From: Gimesia maris
GTDB taxonomy: Bacteria > Planctomycetota > Planctomycetia > Planctomycetales > Planctomycetaceae
Assembly: GCF_008298035.1 (NCBI RefSeq)
Contig: NZ_CP042910.1
Location: 4,913,001 to 4,977,000, forward strand
Reading direction: 5' to 3'
Length of the DNA stretch: 64,000 nucleotides
In this document: one piece after another, positions 63,357-64,000 of the stretch
Numbering within the stretch: position 1 is the stretch's first letter
Layout of the letters: every line of letters begins with the position of its first letter
Notes under the pieces: generated by a model
Database searches by the model: none
Told to the model about the DNA's origin: nothing
The model's input: only the letters and a program-made list of their open reading frames with translations
Translations under genes and position numbers: made by a program

Positions 63357-64000
63357 CTAATCAATGGCAACCGGTGTGACCATAAACAGCGTGACGGTAT
63401 CTTCCGAAGAGGTGGTATCTGATTTCGCATTCACCACCTGACTTTGGCCACCCGCAGGCGAAACGGTTCTGACCACAAGTGTTTCCCCGAGGTTCATTTC
63501 CGCCTGTGTGTAGATGCGCCGCACCGTCAGACCGGGAATTGTAAGACCATTCACTTTAACCGCGTTCGCGTAGTCGCGTTGCGAGATCTCCGGGCTGAAT
63601 TCGAGCTGGATTCTTCCATTATCAAGCAAACGCGGCTCCACCTTACAAAACACGCCGAACCGCTTCCACTCGACCGAAGTTTGATTGTCCCCTGCAGGAA
63701 TCAAGACAGGATATTTACCGCCGCTCATTGACGTTGCTGATTGACCAGAAACAGTGACTATTTCCGGACTTCCATGCACCACCGTCACCCTGCCCGCTTT
63801 TTTCAGTTGCTCGATGGCTTCTTCTGCATTCTTAAAAATCGAGACGGTGGGATCAGGATGACTTCGTTGGCCGTTTGTAGATTTCACTGGCTCAGCTGCT
63901 GCTGCAAATTCTGCTGCTGCTTTGCTGGATAATTCAAGAAAGCGACAGCGACAGAGAATTTTGTCCGGTCTTCCCGTCAGCTGTCGCAGTTGTTCCGACT
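63357..64000 (-). CDS. secretin-family (type II/III secretion or pilus) protein, 3' part only
   Basis: The frame stays open to the right edge, so the N-terminus lies outside the window; the last 214 codons are here. The segment KVEPRLLDNGRIQLEFSPEI followed by LTVRRIYTQAEMNLGETLVV is the secretin-domain pattern of outer-membrane secretion or pilus channels. A short Ala-rich stretch (KAAAEFAAAAEPV) lies before it. Alternative shorter starts, such as a GTG at 63887, are not needed because coding continues upstream of it. Confidence 0.75.
   Translation of the reverse strand, partial: SEQLRQLTGRPDKILCRCRFLELSSKAAAEFAAAAEPVKSTNGQRSHPDPTVSIFKNAEEAIEQLKKAGRVTVVHGSPEIVTVSGQSATSMSGGKYPVLIPAGDNQTSVEWKRFGVFCKVEPRLLDNGRIQLEFSPEISQRDYANAVKVNGLTIPGLTVRRIYTQAEMNLGETLVVRTVSPAGGQSQVVNAKSDTTSSEDTVTLFMVTPVAID

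Overview
The window reads as a chromosomal segment of a planctomycete, most likely a Gimesia-like member of the Planctomycetota. This is inferred from gene content typical of that phylum: a DUF1549/DUF1553 protein with two CxxCH haem sites paired with a DUF1501 protein, a second DUF1501 protein, a PVC-type haem-binding propeller protein, a TIGR03067-type protein, a sulfatase, a giant serine/threonine kinase behind a sigma factor, and a BlaI/BlaR1 pair. Base composition is near 50 % GC, with visibly AT-richer accessory islands. No rRNA, tRNA or CRISPR array was recognised.

Layout. 0.1-7.5 kb is core-like: a PIG-L deacetylase, a small lipoprotein, the DUF1549/DUF1553-DUF1501 pair and an AlkD-like protein. 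A 1.3 kb stretch without a convincing gene follows. 8.8-17.8 kb is an accessory island. It holds a tightly overlapping four-gene AT-rich operon (winged-helix-like, membrane, PD-(D/E)XK-like and TGT-like proteins), and, convergent to it, an Hsp90-like ATPase whose C-terminus resembles TIR-like/nucleoside-deoxyribosyltransferase-like effector domains, followed by two tandem paralogous helical-repeat genes. GGGGTCAGACCCC palindromes lie around this island. 18-26 kb holds a DUF2007 protein, a three-gene flavoprotein/ketosynthase/membrane-protein operon, a frameshifted pretoxin-HINT remnant, an IS630 remnant and several orphan or immunity-like small genes.

26-36.6 kb is mixed metabolism and envelope: a PL6-like lyase, a nuclease/phosphatase-fold protein, methionine aminopeptidase, a VOC protein, an EF-hand esterase, a K+ channel and a sulfatase. 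36.7-39.6 kb is a DUF4365-APAZ plus short Argonaute operon, a recognisable SPARDA-type defence system. 39.8-64 kb returns to planctomycete housekeeping and envelope genes: a polytopic membrane protein, DUF1501, the PVC haem protein, an NHL protein, a giant kinase with its ECF sigma factor, a MacB-like ABC exporter, a metzincin-motif secreted protein, BlaI/BlaR1 with two visible operators, and the 3' part of a secretin-family gene running off the right edge.

The most interesting material is the accessory island. The Hsp90-effector fusion with duplicated partner genes (12.7-17.8 kb) and the TGT-like/nuclease-like operon (8.8-11.7 kb) both look like candidate undescribed defence or conflict systems. 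They sit in the same window as a known-type short-pAgo system. Their function is inference; the domain readings are by eye.
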